This document shows positions 8,601 through 18,567 of a stretch of 40,060 bases of DNA, in pieces; position 1 is the first letter of the stretch; the number at the start of each line of letters is the position of its first letter. This DNA comes from Phoronis australis (taxonomy: Eukaryota; Phoronida; Phoronidae), in the NCBI GenBank assembly GCA_002633005.1, contig NMRA01000843.1, positions 81,551 to 121,610 on the forward strand, given 5' to 3'. Under the pieces are notes generated by a model. That model was not told where the DNA came from. It saw only the letters and a program-made list of their open reading frames with translations, and did not search any database. A program made the position numbers and the translations under genes.

Positions 8601-11471
8601 ATCTGATATGAATCCATATCCATCAATATTGAGGTGTCTTTAGTGATATTCACAGATTTACTGTCTATTTCACTGCTTCTGCTGCAAAACATTATTTAAT
8701 GTCATCTGACACGTTCTAACTTATTTGACATCAGTCTTGATTTTGCCATTTGTTTCAAGAGTCTTGAGACCTCTCACTGTGTGGTATTAGTTTTCAAAAC
8801 TTACTGTCTTGTTGCTTACAATTGTGTAACATAGTCATGTCAGTGGGACACTCAGGTGGGATCTAATACTTGTACTGTACTTGCATCTAATACTTGTACT
8901 GTANGACTGAGAACATGTAATAATCTATTTATACCACACACTGAACGAGAAACATTGCAATGAATCAATGTACCTTTCTCAACTCGCCTCGGCTTTGTAA
9001 CTACTTTCTACGTCAGAAGCCCGGGGTCAGAGGTCGTGACCTTTTAAGAAAAGCCTAGCTATTTTTGTCAAATAATGCTTATACTCAAAACCAATTGAAA
9101 ATTTAAACAGAATTGAAATAAAGTGAATCTATAAATTAAGGTTTAGCAACTATTATAGCTTAATACACATTTTATCACGCTAAGCTTCGACCAGGAAAAT
9201 ATCGTCTGCTAAAGTAGGTTACCACTAGTAACTGACTATAATGCTCAAGTCAAAGGATCCCGACGACATGATACCCGCATTCAAATTGGAGATCTGTGAT
9301 TTACAAGTGAGAGAACACGAGAGAAAAATTTCACAGAATTAAAATATCGTTTTTATGGAAATTATGCATCTTATTTTTCATAGCGTATAAATGTCGGTGC
9401 AATGCCCTTTGCTGAACATGCGATTGTTGCGCGTGCTCATTTAAATATTCTATTTTCACGTTGGATGACGTCAGCCGCTGAGTGATGCAGTGGTAAAGTC
9501 GGCGACTCGCAACTGTTGAGGCGCGGGTTCGAATCCGGCCTCGGTTTCGCGCCAAAATGTTATCTCACTAGTGAGATAATTTTATGGGTTATTACATGGT
9601 CTTATCTGCCATTCGAGGCTAATATTGTGGTATAAATTATATTATTAGTTAAATTAGATTAAAAGGATATTTACAAATTAAATTTATAAATTGAATTGAA
9701 ACTGCTATATAAACACAATGGATTCTTGAGAAAACAAATTATTGAAACGTTATTGATGCTTTTTTGTGGCTTTTGAAGAGATTTTATAGGGTTCACCTGT
9801 CAAAAGTCTCAAATTAATTGTATTCTGATTGCGAACCTCCAACAAGTTAAGATTTGATGTCTAAGTCGTTCTGGTTTCAATCTTTTCCCATCTGACAATG
9901 TTTTGCAGAACACCGACTCGACAAATCAACGCCACCTGGTGGCTATTGACCTGAGTGAGAAAATGACTAAGGCAGACAAGCACAACTCGTGTTCTGCCCA
10001 GGTAGCTATGACTGTTGCCATGACAATCGCTCAAACGGAAACTGGCTCAGAGGTTGTGACCTTTAAGGACAAGGATGTCACCTGCTTGGGAGTTACAGCC
10101 CAAACAACCTTCAAAGAAGGCTGTGCTCTTGTTGAGACGGTAGGTACAAATCATACAACTTTCAAAGTCGCATAGAACTTTTTCTGATGAAATTTCAGCT
10201 AAAAGCCTTGATTACTCACTGACTTTTGTTATGGGGCGTGAAATTTTTAATTCACTGATTTGTTTGGAAAATAATGTTGAATTAAGCTGTTGGTGTCATA
10301 ATAAATCAAGAGGCAAAATTTATAATTAACCAAGTTTTCAAAAAGTGCCTACTCTCAGTGCAAAGATGTGTGGCTAATTTTCAAATACTGTATCTACTTT
10401 ATTGTTTTTTATCCTCATTCATGACTCTGACGAAGCTGGAGGTTTCTGACGACTCATCAACATTCCTTTGAAACCAACTGTTTCTGTGGGTTAGCTCCTC
10501 ATAAATGTGATCCATACACTGTAACTCTGTATTCTGTTTCACGTGATGATGGTGTGCCTTTTTGTCAGTCATTAACAGTTTATGTTAATTTCAGCTGAGC
10601 AAAAGTGGCTGCAGCCCATTGGATTGCACCCAGCCAATCACATGGGCGCTCAATAACAAGAAGCCTTTTGACATGTTCGTAGTATTCACTGCCAGTACAA
10701 CTACGAGCACGCCAGCCCGAGACGTATTGCTCAAGTATCGTAGAGAAATGGGTATTTTCGCCAAGTATGTGTACCATTAGAAATATACCTGTCTGTAGGC
10801 CCGCAGCCTGTAGCCCTGAATCAAAACAGTGTCCTTTTTGGAAGTCTGGCGAGTACAAGGCCCCAATCATTGTTAGCACTGTACTACACACACATCACTG
10901 TAGTTAGCATTGTACTACACACACATCACTGTAGTTAGCATTGTACTACACACACACCAGTGTAGTTAGCATTGTACTACACACACATCACTGTAGTTAG
11001 CACTGTACTACACACACATCACTGTAGTTCAGTTTACCACAAATTGCGTGTTCCATTTGGTTGTTGCTTAATTATTGTCTTTAAAGTTGCTCGACTCGAG
11101 TTTGGGAAGTAAGGTACGTTAAACTTAAATTGAAGGGAACTTTTCATATTTTATGCATCGACTTAAATCATGATCGATAACGAGAAAAAGTTAGCATGCT
11201 CCGGGTGAATAGCAATTTTACTATGTCCCTTTTTTACTTTGAAACATTATGATTATATGTATTCGCGACATGTCATTGATAAGTGAGTAAAAAAGGTCTA
11301 CACGTATTAATTCACTGTTGTTCATTTCTTTTCAGATTAATTGTTTGTACCGTCTCCCACAAGGGGTCGTGTCCTGTGGCTGACCCTGGTGATGCTGGCA
11401 TGTTGGACATTAGAGGCCTGACACCAGAATGTATGCAGGCCATAAGGAACATGGCTTTAGGAGATTTGTAG
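2064..11471 (+). CDS. RO60: Ro60 / TROVE-domain RNA-binding protein, six exons found, one missing
   Basis: This gene encodes a homologue of the 60-kDa Ro autoantigen, a ring-shaped RNA-binding protein. It has HEAT-like repeats (TROVE domain) followed by a von Willebrand A domain, and it binds Y RNAs and misfolded small RNAs. By-eye alignment to human RO60 gives exons 2064-2613, 2940-3154, 8238-8392, [missing], 9909-10139, 10595-10764 and 11336-11471. Phases agree at every junction I can test. The start ATG at 2064 lies just inside the exon that follows a T-rich acceptor, and its peptide begins MSSSNEDESSWK. About 485 residues are visible, and the missing exon would bring it near the human 538. 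The missing exon must be 1 mod 3 in length and should encode the IHPF-like segment before the vWFA domain. The MIDAS positions are substituted (see findings). The ORF is otherwise intact, so I treat it as a gene, with a diverged paralogue possible. Confidence 0.88.
2940..3154 (+). CDS. RO60: Ro60 second coding exon
   Basis: The acceptor tgttgtag ends at 2939, and the first two bases complete a GAT codon with the previous exon. The peptide runs IGLVLSYVVNPKK, then LTYLKAVESVRHADD, then TEEHRLHLEHIPTKL. It matches the human block ending in EEHRLVREHLLTNHLK. The donor is GAAG|GTGAGG at 3154/3155, phase 0. Confidence 0.88.
3190..3510. repeat. 40-bp minisatellite in Ro60 intron 2
   Basis: About seven tandem units of roughly 40 bp, built on AGCAGGTATACTGGTCTAG followed by TTCAGCACAATGTATACATG. 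They vary at a few positions, and one unit (about 3280-3310) carries an inserted ctcttccatg-type segment. The array starts about 35 bases beyond the exon donor. Each unit contains GTATAC and TATACATGTA near-palindromes. Confidence 0.9.
3511..4785. other. intronic DNA, nothing recognised
   Basis: AT-rich intron sequence with short homopolymer runs. The open frames 3738-3926 (-) and 4024-4218 (+) have no recognisable motif and no supporting splice sites. Confidence 0.5.
4786..5921. repeat. 1.1 kb direct duplication, left copy
   Basis: This block begins gtatttccagcatccc and ends cctatttcttattg, directly before the single N at 5922. The same block, about 95% identical by eye, restarts at 5923 and runs to 7069. 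Inside it, a 24-bp unit (CATTGTGCCACTGGCAGCGCC plus ACC) is repeated three times at about 4855-4931. The motif AAGATGGCGGA, the core of a YY1 site, occurs at 5189, 5346 and 5511. The open frame 4829-5308 arises from the repeat and is not a gene. Confidence 0.85.
5923..7069. repeat. 1.1 kb direct duplication, right copy
   Basis: Second copy of the 4786-5921 block, starting at the base after the single N. It differs by scattered substitutions and small indels, such as a longer T run near 6208. It continues into unique sequence after 7069. The long open frame 5966-6568 is repeat-derived. The pattern looks like two overlapping contig ends or two haplotypes placed in series. Confidence 0.85.
7040..7385. 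repeat. diverged ~150-bp tandem repeat rich in CAT/CATC triplets
   Basis: Two related segments each start with actgtagcctatttctta (about 7050 and 7207) and end with taatttcgccaagt (about 7184 and 7368). Between these they contain degenerate catcatcgccacc-type triplet repeats. The first segment overlaps the end of the 1.1 kb block. Confidence 0.7.
7386..8237. other. intron 2 of Ro60, distal part
   Basis: No exon or repeat recognised. Short open frames at 7602-7826 (-) and 7897-8224 (+) lack motifs. The interval ends with the acceptor cttgtacag at 8237. Confidence 0.5.
8238..8392 (+). CDS. RO60: Ro60 third coding exon
   Basis: After the acceptor cttgtacag the frame reads IWRALLRADLSLCLVLQHF, then VMAALGMFDGD and NVEALKKD. 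This aligns with the human block VWKALLQEMPLTALLRNL through to EKLLKKAR. The exon enters in phase 0, matching the exon ending at 3154. It leaves with two bases (AG) before GTACGC at 8393. The next exon I can find begins in phase 0, so one exon is missing between them. Confidence 0.85.
9470..9548 (+). mobile_element. tRNA-derived SINE head / tRNA-like pseudogene
   Basis: A near-match to the pol III A box (TGATGCAGTGG) is followed about 31 nt later by a perfect B box (GGTTCGAATCC). A near-complete T stem (GCGGG/CCGGC, one mismatch) surrounds the B box. The acceptor stem does not pair and the anticodon arm has an irregular 8-nt loop. I therefore read it as the tRNA-related head of a SINE rather than a working tRNA gene. 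No tail or target duplication was identified. Confidence 0.5.
9560..9579. repeat. perfect 20-bp palindrome
   Basis: The arms TTATCTCACT and AGTGAGATAA meet with no spacer, just downstream of the tRNA-like segment. It may be part of the same SINE or a MITE. Its function is unknown. Confidence 0.8.
9909..10139 (+). CDS. RO60: Ro60 exon encoding start of the vWFA domain
   Basis: The acceptor gttttgcag ends at 9908. The peptide begins NTDSTNQRHLVAIDLSEKM and continues with a segment containing GSEVVTFKDKDVTCL. It aligns with human GKRFLLAVDVSASM and the following strand. The canonical DxSxS metal-binding loop reads D-L-S-E-K here. The exon is exactly 77 codons, phase 0 at both ends, with donor ACG|GTAGGT. 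Confidence 0.88.
10595..10764 (+). CDS. RO60: Ro60 vWFA exon 2
   Basis: The acceptor ttaatttcag ends at 10594. The peptide includes GCSPLDCTQPITWALNN, FDMFVVFTASTTTS and DVLLKYRREMGIFA. It matches human GGTDCSLPMIWAQ, DVFIVFTDNE and LREYRKKMDIPA. The MIDAS Thr and the Asp of the FTDNE loop are replaced by Leu and Ala. The exon ends with two bases (AA) before GTATGT, phase 2. Confidence 0.88.
10872..11032. repeat. 31-bp minisatellite in the last Ro60 intron
   Basis: About five units of TAGTTAGCATTGTACTACAC followed by ACACATCACTG, spaced roughly 31 bp apart, lying between the last two exons. Confidence 0.9.
11336..11471 (+). CDS. RO60: Ro60 terminal exon
   Basis: The acceptor ttcttttcag ends at 11335. 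The first base completes an AAA codon, giving the Ro60 block AKLIVCTVSHKG, then VADPGDAGMLDIRGL and QAIRNMALGDL before TAG. This aligns with human AKLIVCGMTSNG, IADPDDRGMLD and VIRNFTLDMI, so the C-terminus is complete. Confidence 0.9.
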
Positions 11472-13074
11472 TTGATGTAGAATAGGTTAGGTGTTGCAAG
11501 TATTGGTTCTCTCTAACACATTCTGAATACGGTGAAATTTAGTTTTAGCCTACACAGGGAGAGTGTACTTGTGTACTTGCCTGTCTAAACAGGGAGAGTG
11601 TACTTGTGTACTTGCCTGTCTAAACAGTAGATGGCAGTAGTGTAACTAGCATTAGTCAGAACATGGCCAAGTTTGGGGGAAAGTTTCATTTTGGAGTTGT
11701 TGTAATCTGTGTGTGTGCTTTATCATACAGATGGACTTCACCTCATTCTTATACAATCACTCATTCTGGTTGAATCTGACTAATGTAAGATTTACTGTCT
11801 TTGAACCAATGTGTTTACAGTGTTAAGGTGCCTTAAGAGCAAGATATAGTGATGTCATAAATACTGTGGCCAATCATCTGTGGTACAGTATTTTCAGCTG
11901 TGTTGCTCCACCACCAGTCAGAGTGTTCATAGTGTCCAATCCTTGCATGTTGACTGTAGATCCAGTCTGTAGGGTTTGAGACTTGCCACATGGGAGATCT
12001 ACTGAAGTTGGCCGTTTGGTCACGGTATTTACCACAAATTTTGCAAGTATATTGTCAAATGGGTGCCAACGAGGCAGTGGCCAGACCTTCGGAGGACCGC
12101 TGTAAGCATTCCTTCTATTTGCCGGTAGTCAAGGGAGGTTAAGCATGCAAACGCACCTCCTTGGCTCACATGAAGCCCATATACGCTGAAGGAGCCACCC
12201 ATTGGCAGATCAGGTCTTACTTAACTGGAACAATTTTGTTTCTGGGAGAGATTGGCATTTTGAAGTTGATCATGTGCTTGCTTTATATTACAGCTGTGCT
12301 TGAGTTGGGTGTGAGCTGTTACCTCATTGTTAGTTATAGTTTGTGCAATGGATTTATTGGTTAGACGTCTGGTAGTTCAGAAGTTTGATTGATCAATTAT
12401 TATTTGTGTGTTTGTGATGCTGTCTTGGTATTATGTTGTTTCATAGAATCAACATAGAGATGAAATGAAGTGACTGTAATTCAGGCTCTAAATGAAAATC
12501 TGTGGCTTCTTTTTGTGTCAAATTTTAATTCAATTTTAGTCTTGTTTACAGTGTAAACTTTGCAGTTTCCGTGATGCATTTACAATATTTTACAACATTT
12601 ACAACATCATTTATGAAGTTATTCTGATTTTTGTCAGATGAAGTTCAATGTTAATCTGATTTCTTTTGTCTGTTTCTGCTGTGGGCATTTTTTCATTAAA
12701 AGTTTTAAATTCATCTTGCGTAATCCTGGGGAGATAGCCATTCTCGACAAATACGCACCGGCCGTGAATCCAGGGACCATCCATTTATAGGGGCATAGGT
12801 TAACATGATTTAGATACATTATGCAGACTGCTTTGTGTGGGGGGGAGGGTAAAAGACTCATTTGGGTGACTCCATAGTGCTTGCCCCCTCCGATATAACA
12901 TGAAATACAAGGTATTCACTCTGTGAGTTGTACCAAATTATTGATTCCACACTATATTCACTCTTCTGTTGTGCTGAAAACAGGTTTCCCACAGTATAGA
13001 GTTTTGTTTGAGGAAATTGTGGAAGATGTTAGGTAGTAAGGTAGGGGTTTATGTAGGGGAGGGGTGTATGTAGG
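11472..13074. other. 3' side of Ro60, mostly unique non-coding DNA
   Basis: Contains a 37-bp direct duplication (two copies at about 11553-11628, core gggagagtgtacttgtgt). No other exon was recognised. No AATAAA was noted close behind the Ro60 stop, so the transcript end is not placed. Confidence 0.5.
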
Positions 13075-13395
13075 NNNNNNNNNNNNNNNNNNNNNNNNNN
13101 NNNNNNNNNNNNNNNNNNNNNNNNNNNNNNNNNNNNNNNNNNNNNNNNNNNNNNNNNNNNNNNNNNNNNNNNNNNNNNNNNNNNNNNNNNNNNNNNNNNN
13201 NNNNNNNNNNNNNNNNNNNNNNNNNNNNNNNNNNNNNNNNNNNNNNNNNNNNNNNNNNNNNNNNNNNNNNNNNNNNNNNNNNNNNNNNNNNNNNNNNNNN
13301 NNNNNNNNNNNNNNNNNNNNNNNNNNNNNNNNNNNNNNNNNNNNNNNNNNNNNNNNNNNNNNNNGTGTGTGTAGGCGAGGGGTGTGTGTTCTGTG
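13040..13395. repeat. G-rich simple repeat interrupted by a 290-N gap
   Basis: A short unit of the type ggggaggggtgtatgtagg occurs on the left of the N run 13075-13364, and gtgtgtgtaggcgaggggtgtgtg on the right. The gap therefore probably sits inside an unresolved minisatellite. Confidence 0.75.
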
Positions 13396-14536
13396 GAATA
13401 TAGAACATCATTAGTGTGCGCCTTATTGGCCTGTGTAGGCTGCTGTAGTTATGTGGCAGCTGTTTGAGGTTACAGCTTGTGGCAATCGACGACAAATACA
13501 AATTCAAATGCTTTGTCACATCAATATTGGCAATAGTCGGGTATAACTTGCCCACATTTTGAGAACCAGTTTAATCCCCATCATTCAGTGGGTAAAACTG
13601 GTTCCCTTAATGTGAGCATGTTATGTCTGACTGCTACCTAAATAGTTATTTTCTAGTAGTGTTGTATGCACATACATATTCATGCTTGTGATACCTGTTG
13701 TATGTCCCTGTTATTGTTTGAAAGGGTACACATATTGTGGCCATGTGATTTGAACGTATTTACGATTGCAGTTCTATTGAGGATGCTTTGTCTTTTTGGT
13801 TTGTATTAGATGCAGTGTTTAGTATAGACTGAGGTTGTTCTTATCAAACTGCGCGGACAGCTCCAGTCCAGGATTTGAATTATTTTATCATATTTTCAAT
13901 CTCAGTAGGGATCACACATCAAGAAAAAATAAAACCAGGTTTCAAAGATTTTTTATTAAAAATGTTCTAGCATTAGGTTACCAGCTTGTCATTGTATTTC
14001 TTTCAAACACCAGGTGGCGATGCTGTGCTTTAGGTTGAGAGGATGACTGCATTCTGTGGAATGTTGTTTGTCATGGCTTCTCATTGGTTACAGTAATGAA
14101 ACCGACATCATAACATTCAGTCATTCCCATTGGTTGAAATCTGGAAAACCCCTCTCAGTTTACTGTCACGTAGTATGGCGACAAACTTTGACTTGAATAG
14201 TTGCAATTTATTGAACGGGCAGTGATCGAAGTAAACAAAATCAAGGGAACCCCAGTCCCGTGGCTAAGTACAGTGCATTGAAGGTGTGTGCAAGTAGTGG
14301 CCATATGGTCAGTGAACACCCGTCCAAGTGCACGCATTGATGCCCACACAAGGAATTCCGTGTGTCATTTCGCCATGTTTCCACAGGGTCACTTTTCAGT
14401 ATAAGTGGCGTTGTGTCAGAGGGTAGAGGATGACTGCACAGAGACCTCTGTGGTTAAAGTCTGTGACTATAGTCTTAGAGTTTAGTGTAAGGACAACTGC
14501 CTGCAACAGCACCACTCTCAGTCTTAGGTATTTAAT
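13396..14536. other. no gene recognised
   Basis: Unique-looking AT-rich sequence. The short open frames at 13835-14038 (+) and 14155-14349 (-) have no recognisable motifs or splice context. Confidence 0.45.
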
Positions 14537-14634
14537 CAGTGGCAGATTTAGAGGGGGCGAATGTCTGACGGGCAAAATCCTGGCTAATATCCTGCCCTGC
14601 CCCCCCCCAACTCAAAATTCTGGATCCGCCTCTG
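14537..14634. mobile_element. 98-bp MITE with imperfect terminal inverted repeats
   Basis: The left end cagtggcagatttaga matches the reverse complement of the right end, cagaggcggatccaga. TTAAT lies directly on both sides (14532-14536 and 14635-14639), consistent with a 5-bp target duplication. G-rich and C-rich runs occur inside each end. Related single ends are seen near 15546 (tgacggatctagggggg), 24180 (tggattcgcctctt) and 39432 (aggcggatttagggggg). Confidence 0.6.
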
Positions 14635-14654
14635 TTAATTACCCACAATGCATG

Positions 14655-14830
14655 CGCACACCCAGCCTAAAATATAGGGGGGTCGAATTTTTGAGAAAGA
14701 GGACCTTTTACTAAAAAAACGGGGTTCACCGAATTCCTGCCTTTTTAATGGACTTTTGTCTCATTTTCTCTGACTTTTTATTTCTCTTAGGTTCACATTG
14801 TTGCCCACTTCGCCAAATGACGGTGCGCGC
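14655..14830. repeat. dispersed repeat family A copy
   Basis: Contains the blocks gcgcacacccagcctaaaat, ggggggtcgaattt, gaggaccttttactaa and ggacttttgtct. Variants of these recur near 24010-24110, 24385-24470, 24770-25030 (reversed and extended) and 26270-26330. It lies directly after the MITE at 14537-14634. It is probably a non-autonomous transposon family; no ends were defined. Confidence 0.6.
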
Positions 14831-15924
14831 ATGCAATGCTACATGTGTCAAGCAGCTGTCTTGCTTTTTAACAGGCAAATACATTAGTCATATCTCATAT
14901 CCAAGTTATTGCGTAATCCATCATTGCAATGCAGGGGAACTGTGGGTTGTTGGAGACTTGTGTTGTCAAGCAGCTCCCTCTGTGGTCATAAGGCTAGGCA
15001 AAAGCAATTAGAATAGAGATTCATAGAGGAGTTAACTAACTGGCCACCCTTTTTGTTTTTTAATTTTTTTTGAGGTGTGATTCCTAGGGTGACGTTTTTT
15101 GTTTGCATCTTTTGTCTTGAGTGAGCATAATTTATTTTTGTTTTGTAGCAGAATAGTAATTTATTCAAGTTTTTAATAGCTGAGTGAAATATTCCATTAT
15201 TTTTTCACCAAAACTGTTTAGGTGTAGAATGTGGTTGTATTTGTTAGGCAATGAACAAAACTTAAAGGGATTTAAATATGTAAATGTGCATTTCCCGGTG
15301 GTTTCACGTTTTTCTCAGATAATCTTTAAAATTAATATAGTTTTATTTGTTAAGTACTGAATAAAAGGTATTTGCTATTGTATCTAACGTCTGTAGATAG
15401 AAATTTCTCGGTGAATATTCATCTTCCTCAAATTAGCCAGATGGCGCCAACAAGGATTGTAATAATTTTGATGTTTTGTGGTATTGAAGCGCCAGAAAAT
15501 ACTTTATTTTAGCACTAGCAGTTGATTGACTTGTAGAACGGTGTAGTGACGGATCTAGGGGGGAGCTTAAGGGGTCTTCAATTCTGGTCAGGATGAACGA
15601 CGAAGAAAACGCTGCTAAACCAACAGAACATCGTTATTGCTTGAGTAAACTCTTTGTCGCTAAAATAATACAACCATTTCTGGTTGATTGGTTTTGGCAT
15701 CGTGAAATACTGTACTCCAGTTATATGAATAAATCAGCTTTTGTATTCGATTTTGAAGTCGACATGTTTTTTCCACAGAAAAATCCCTCGTGTTGTCGAA
15801 GGTTGTAGGCCCGATTCAGTGCAGCTTAGACGGTTTTGTTACGTCATTGCGATGTTGTGCTTATCAATTGAGTACGCAACTGACGTTAACTTGACCATTG
15901 TTCATATTCACATTAAATTGATGT

Positions 15925-16576
15925 ATGAAGGTAGTAGTTTCATATCAGTGTGCATGTAAAAATCAAAGTTGTGACCGTGCGTCAACAAATTCACTCTCAA
16001 AACATCCCTAACACGTTTTTACTGATTAAACTGGCAGAAAGGACCACAGGATATAACTCAGATTGTTCAACGCTACGCAATGTCTTCAGTTACTAGGGCG
16101 CATTCTCCTGTGAAATTGTGACAAGACTAGCGTGACGAGACTGGCGTGACGAAACTAATGTGACGTGTCCGCCACTACAGGTGCCAAGACTGGTCGTATC
16201 GAGAGACCTTTGCTCAAAATGGCACCGTTACCCCCACCCCCCCCCAAGCTGTTAGGGAGTATGGTGGTAGTTTTATACGAGTATGCATGTGAACATTAAA
16301 GTTGTGACCGTGTGTCAAAAAATTCACTCTCAAAACGTCCCCAACCCATTTTTACTGACGTAGCGGAAACGACCACAGGGTATAACTCGGATTGTTCAAC
16401 GCTAAGCAATGTCTGACTAGGGCTCATTCCTCTGTTGATATTGTGACGAGACTAGCGTGACGTGTCGGTCGTTACAGGCGCCAAGACTGGGCGTATCGAG
16501 AGACCTTAAATCAAATTGGATAGTGCACAAAATGGCACCGTTACACCCCCTCCCTCCATGCTGTTAGGGAGTATCC
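15925..16576. repeat. diverged ~335-bp tandem duplication
   Basis: Two copies (about 15925-16262 and 16263-16576) share ordered blocks: tgcatgt, aagttgtgaccgtg, attcactctcaaaac, ggaccacagg/cgaccacagg, attgttcaacgcta, gtatcgagagacctt, aaaatggcaccgttac, and gctgttagggagtat. The first copy also has about four 14-bp units of the type gtgacgagactagc (about 16117-16165). No coding potential was seen. Confidence 0.8.
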
Positions 16577-16989
16577 TTAAACTGTACGCCGCTCAGACGA
16601 ATAAGGTGCTTCATCTGCAGTTTTGTCCATATTAATCCTTTTTGTGAAGTTTTCCTTACATCGGCGTGATACCACCCAGGGCCCTTTTATCCATCATCAT
16701 AAGGATAATTTTGTCTGGTCACCACTGAAAACTTATAAAGCTTATTCAGCACATCCCTTGTATACAAGACAATGAAGTGAAAAGGTAATTGCTAGCATTA
16801 CTGACTCAACTGTTGTGGCTGTTATGACACAAAAATTGGTTTTCTCTGGCACACTCGACTTCGAACGTACGGGTTTATTACAAAATAGCCGAAAATGGAA
16901 ACTTAGGTTCATCTTCACAAAGGGCCACAATCGAAACTGTTTTCGTCATTTTTTAATACTCCAGTCTACTTTTGTTTTGTTTACTGCAG

Positions 16990-17103
16990 GGTTGCTATCT
17001 TTTGATTCAAGTGACGTGGAAAAAACACGGAAGAACAGATACATTTCACAATGACATACCCATAGCTGTTAGTTATGTTGTTAGTTATGTTGTTAATATG
17101 TAA
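16990..17103 (+). other. orphan exon-like segment
   Basis: A T-rich stretch ending tttgtttactgcag at 16989 is followed by 37 open codons to TAA. The peptide begins GCYLLIQVTWKKHGRTDTF. Neither a partner exon nor a family was recognised, so it could be chance or a terminal exon. Nothing in the neighbourhood confirms it. Confidence 0.2.
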
Positions 17104-17714
17104 ACATAGATTCATGACACTGAACGTATACGATAACAGTTATATTATTTTATGAATGTTTGTGTTTCAGACATGCATTGTTTTAAAGCCTAACATCAAC
17201 AGAATTTTGCTATTTTCGATGTATTGGGCTAACCAGATAGTCCAAGCAAAGCCTTAGTAAACTAAGAAAACGCCAGTTCAATCACGCAAGTGTAAGCCCA
17301 TCAAATGAAGGTGAAGCTGCCTTTTTGCGCCATGTTACGTCACCGCCAGATCCCAGCTCAAACAACAAAAGGCTGATAACAGATGACTATTTGAATAGGG
17401 GTCTGAGTAGAACACTATTGTGTACGGGAGTTCTTCGCAGCTGTTTGAATTGAAAGGTAATTCTAGCAGTGACGTAGACCAAAGCAAGCCAATACCCTTA
17501 ACAATTCATTATATTTGGCCCCATTGCACTAGTGGGCTCAGAGCGATGCTCTTAACATACTATAGGAACTAAATTCACAGGAGTTGCCATTGAATATAGG
17601 CTTTAAAACACTCAAATCCCTAGATCAACATGATAACATCCAACACCGCTCATTGCATAAGAAGAAGTCATTTCATTGATTATAAAAATACATTTGTAAC
17701 AACTCAAGACTCAG

Positions 17715-18286
17715 TAAGGGCTGTTCCAGCAAAATCTGTGTGGGAGGGGGGGGGAAGGCAACTGAAATAAAAATTTATGGGTGGTTGCGTTTGATTTAAA
17801 TTCAAAATGGCTGGTGGTCGTACTTCAAAAAAATAAAAATTTACAGGTCGTTGTTTCATTGGGCCATAAATGTTTGATGGTGGGTAATTTTAGTAAATTT
17901 TATAAACAATCCGCACAGAATCAAAAACTGAAACAAAAAAGCAACTTGCAAAAAGCTCCGACTTTTTCACTCCCTCCGATCTCCTCATTGGCATGTCCAT
18001 AACACCATTTAACCACAGGTGCTGGAATTTCTCGATGGCTAATAACCATGTATGAGAAACATACATTTTCTTAGTAATGAATGACGTTAGTGGTGATGGA
18101 GGAACAGATAAACTCAAGCGCCTGTGCAGTCAACCACAAGAACAAAAAAAATTACGGGTGGTTGCATTTCAACCTTATAAAAAATTACGGGTGGTAGGCT
18201 GAATAAATAAATGAAAAATATGGGTGGTGGGTGCGAAAAAAGGGTGCCTTCCCCCCCTCATACAGATTTTACTGGAACAGCCCTAA
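17715..18286. mobile_element. PIF/Harbinger-like MITE, 566 bp with TAA duplication
   Basis: The terminal inverted repeats are about 40 bp. The left end from 17718 reads gggctgttccagcaaaatct. The right end is the reverse complement of cagattttactggaacagccc, ending at 18283. TAA lies directly outside both ends (17715-17717 and 18284-18286). GGGC-type termini with a 3-bp TWA duplication are typical of PIF/Harbinger elements. The interior has no transposase but several copies of an aaaaattacgggtggttgc-type word, so it is non-autonomous. Confidence 0.75.
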
Positions 18287-18567
18287 CGGCAACTCACTGT
18301 TTATGTTTTCAAGTTCCTTGAGATGAGTGTAACTGAACATGACATTCCATTTGTTTTGAATGGCTGTTAAAACAGATAAGTGCTCTAATTGGTGGCAGGC
18401 TGAACTCACATCAGGTATCAGATGATGTACAAGATGGCGCAGGCTCATAGCAGTGAGGAAAGCTTCATATATAGCAGCAACAACATTTTAGACACTTAGG
18501 GAGCCTTCACATATTACGTCATCCAAACTCTGCCACTATTTACCCCCCCTCCTTGTCACCATGATAG

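Larger units (their letters stand above)
8393..9908. other. Ro60 intron with assembly gap; expected exon absent
   Basis: I read this stretch for the exon that should encode the IHPFHILIALETY-like helix and found no match in any forward frame. The single N at 8904 follows an 18-bp word (tctaatacttgtactgta) that occurs twice just before it. The gap is therefore the likeliest place for lost sequence. A tRNA-like SINE fragment and a palindrome lie at 9470-9580. Confidence 0.6.

Noticed and set aside
10580-10891. 103-codon minus-strand open frame
   Set aside because: It lies antisense to the Ro60 vWFA exon at 10595-10764 and has no motif of its own.
12061-12180. segment around agggaggttaagcatgcaaa considered as a 5S rRNA or snRNA fragment
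   Set aside because: No internal control elements or secondary structure of those RNAs could be matched.
13049-13555. 168-codon minus-strand open frame
   Set aside because: Most of it is the 290-N gap and the rest is G-rich simple repeat.
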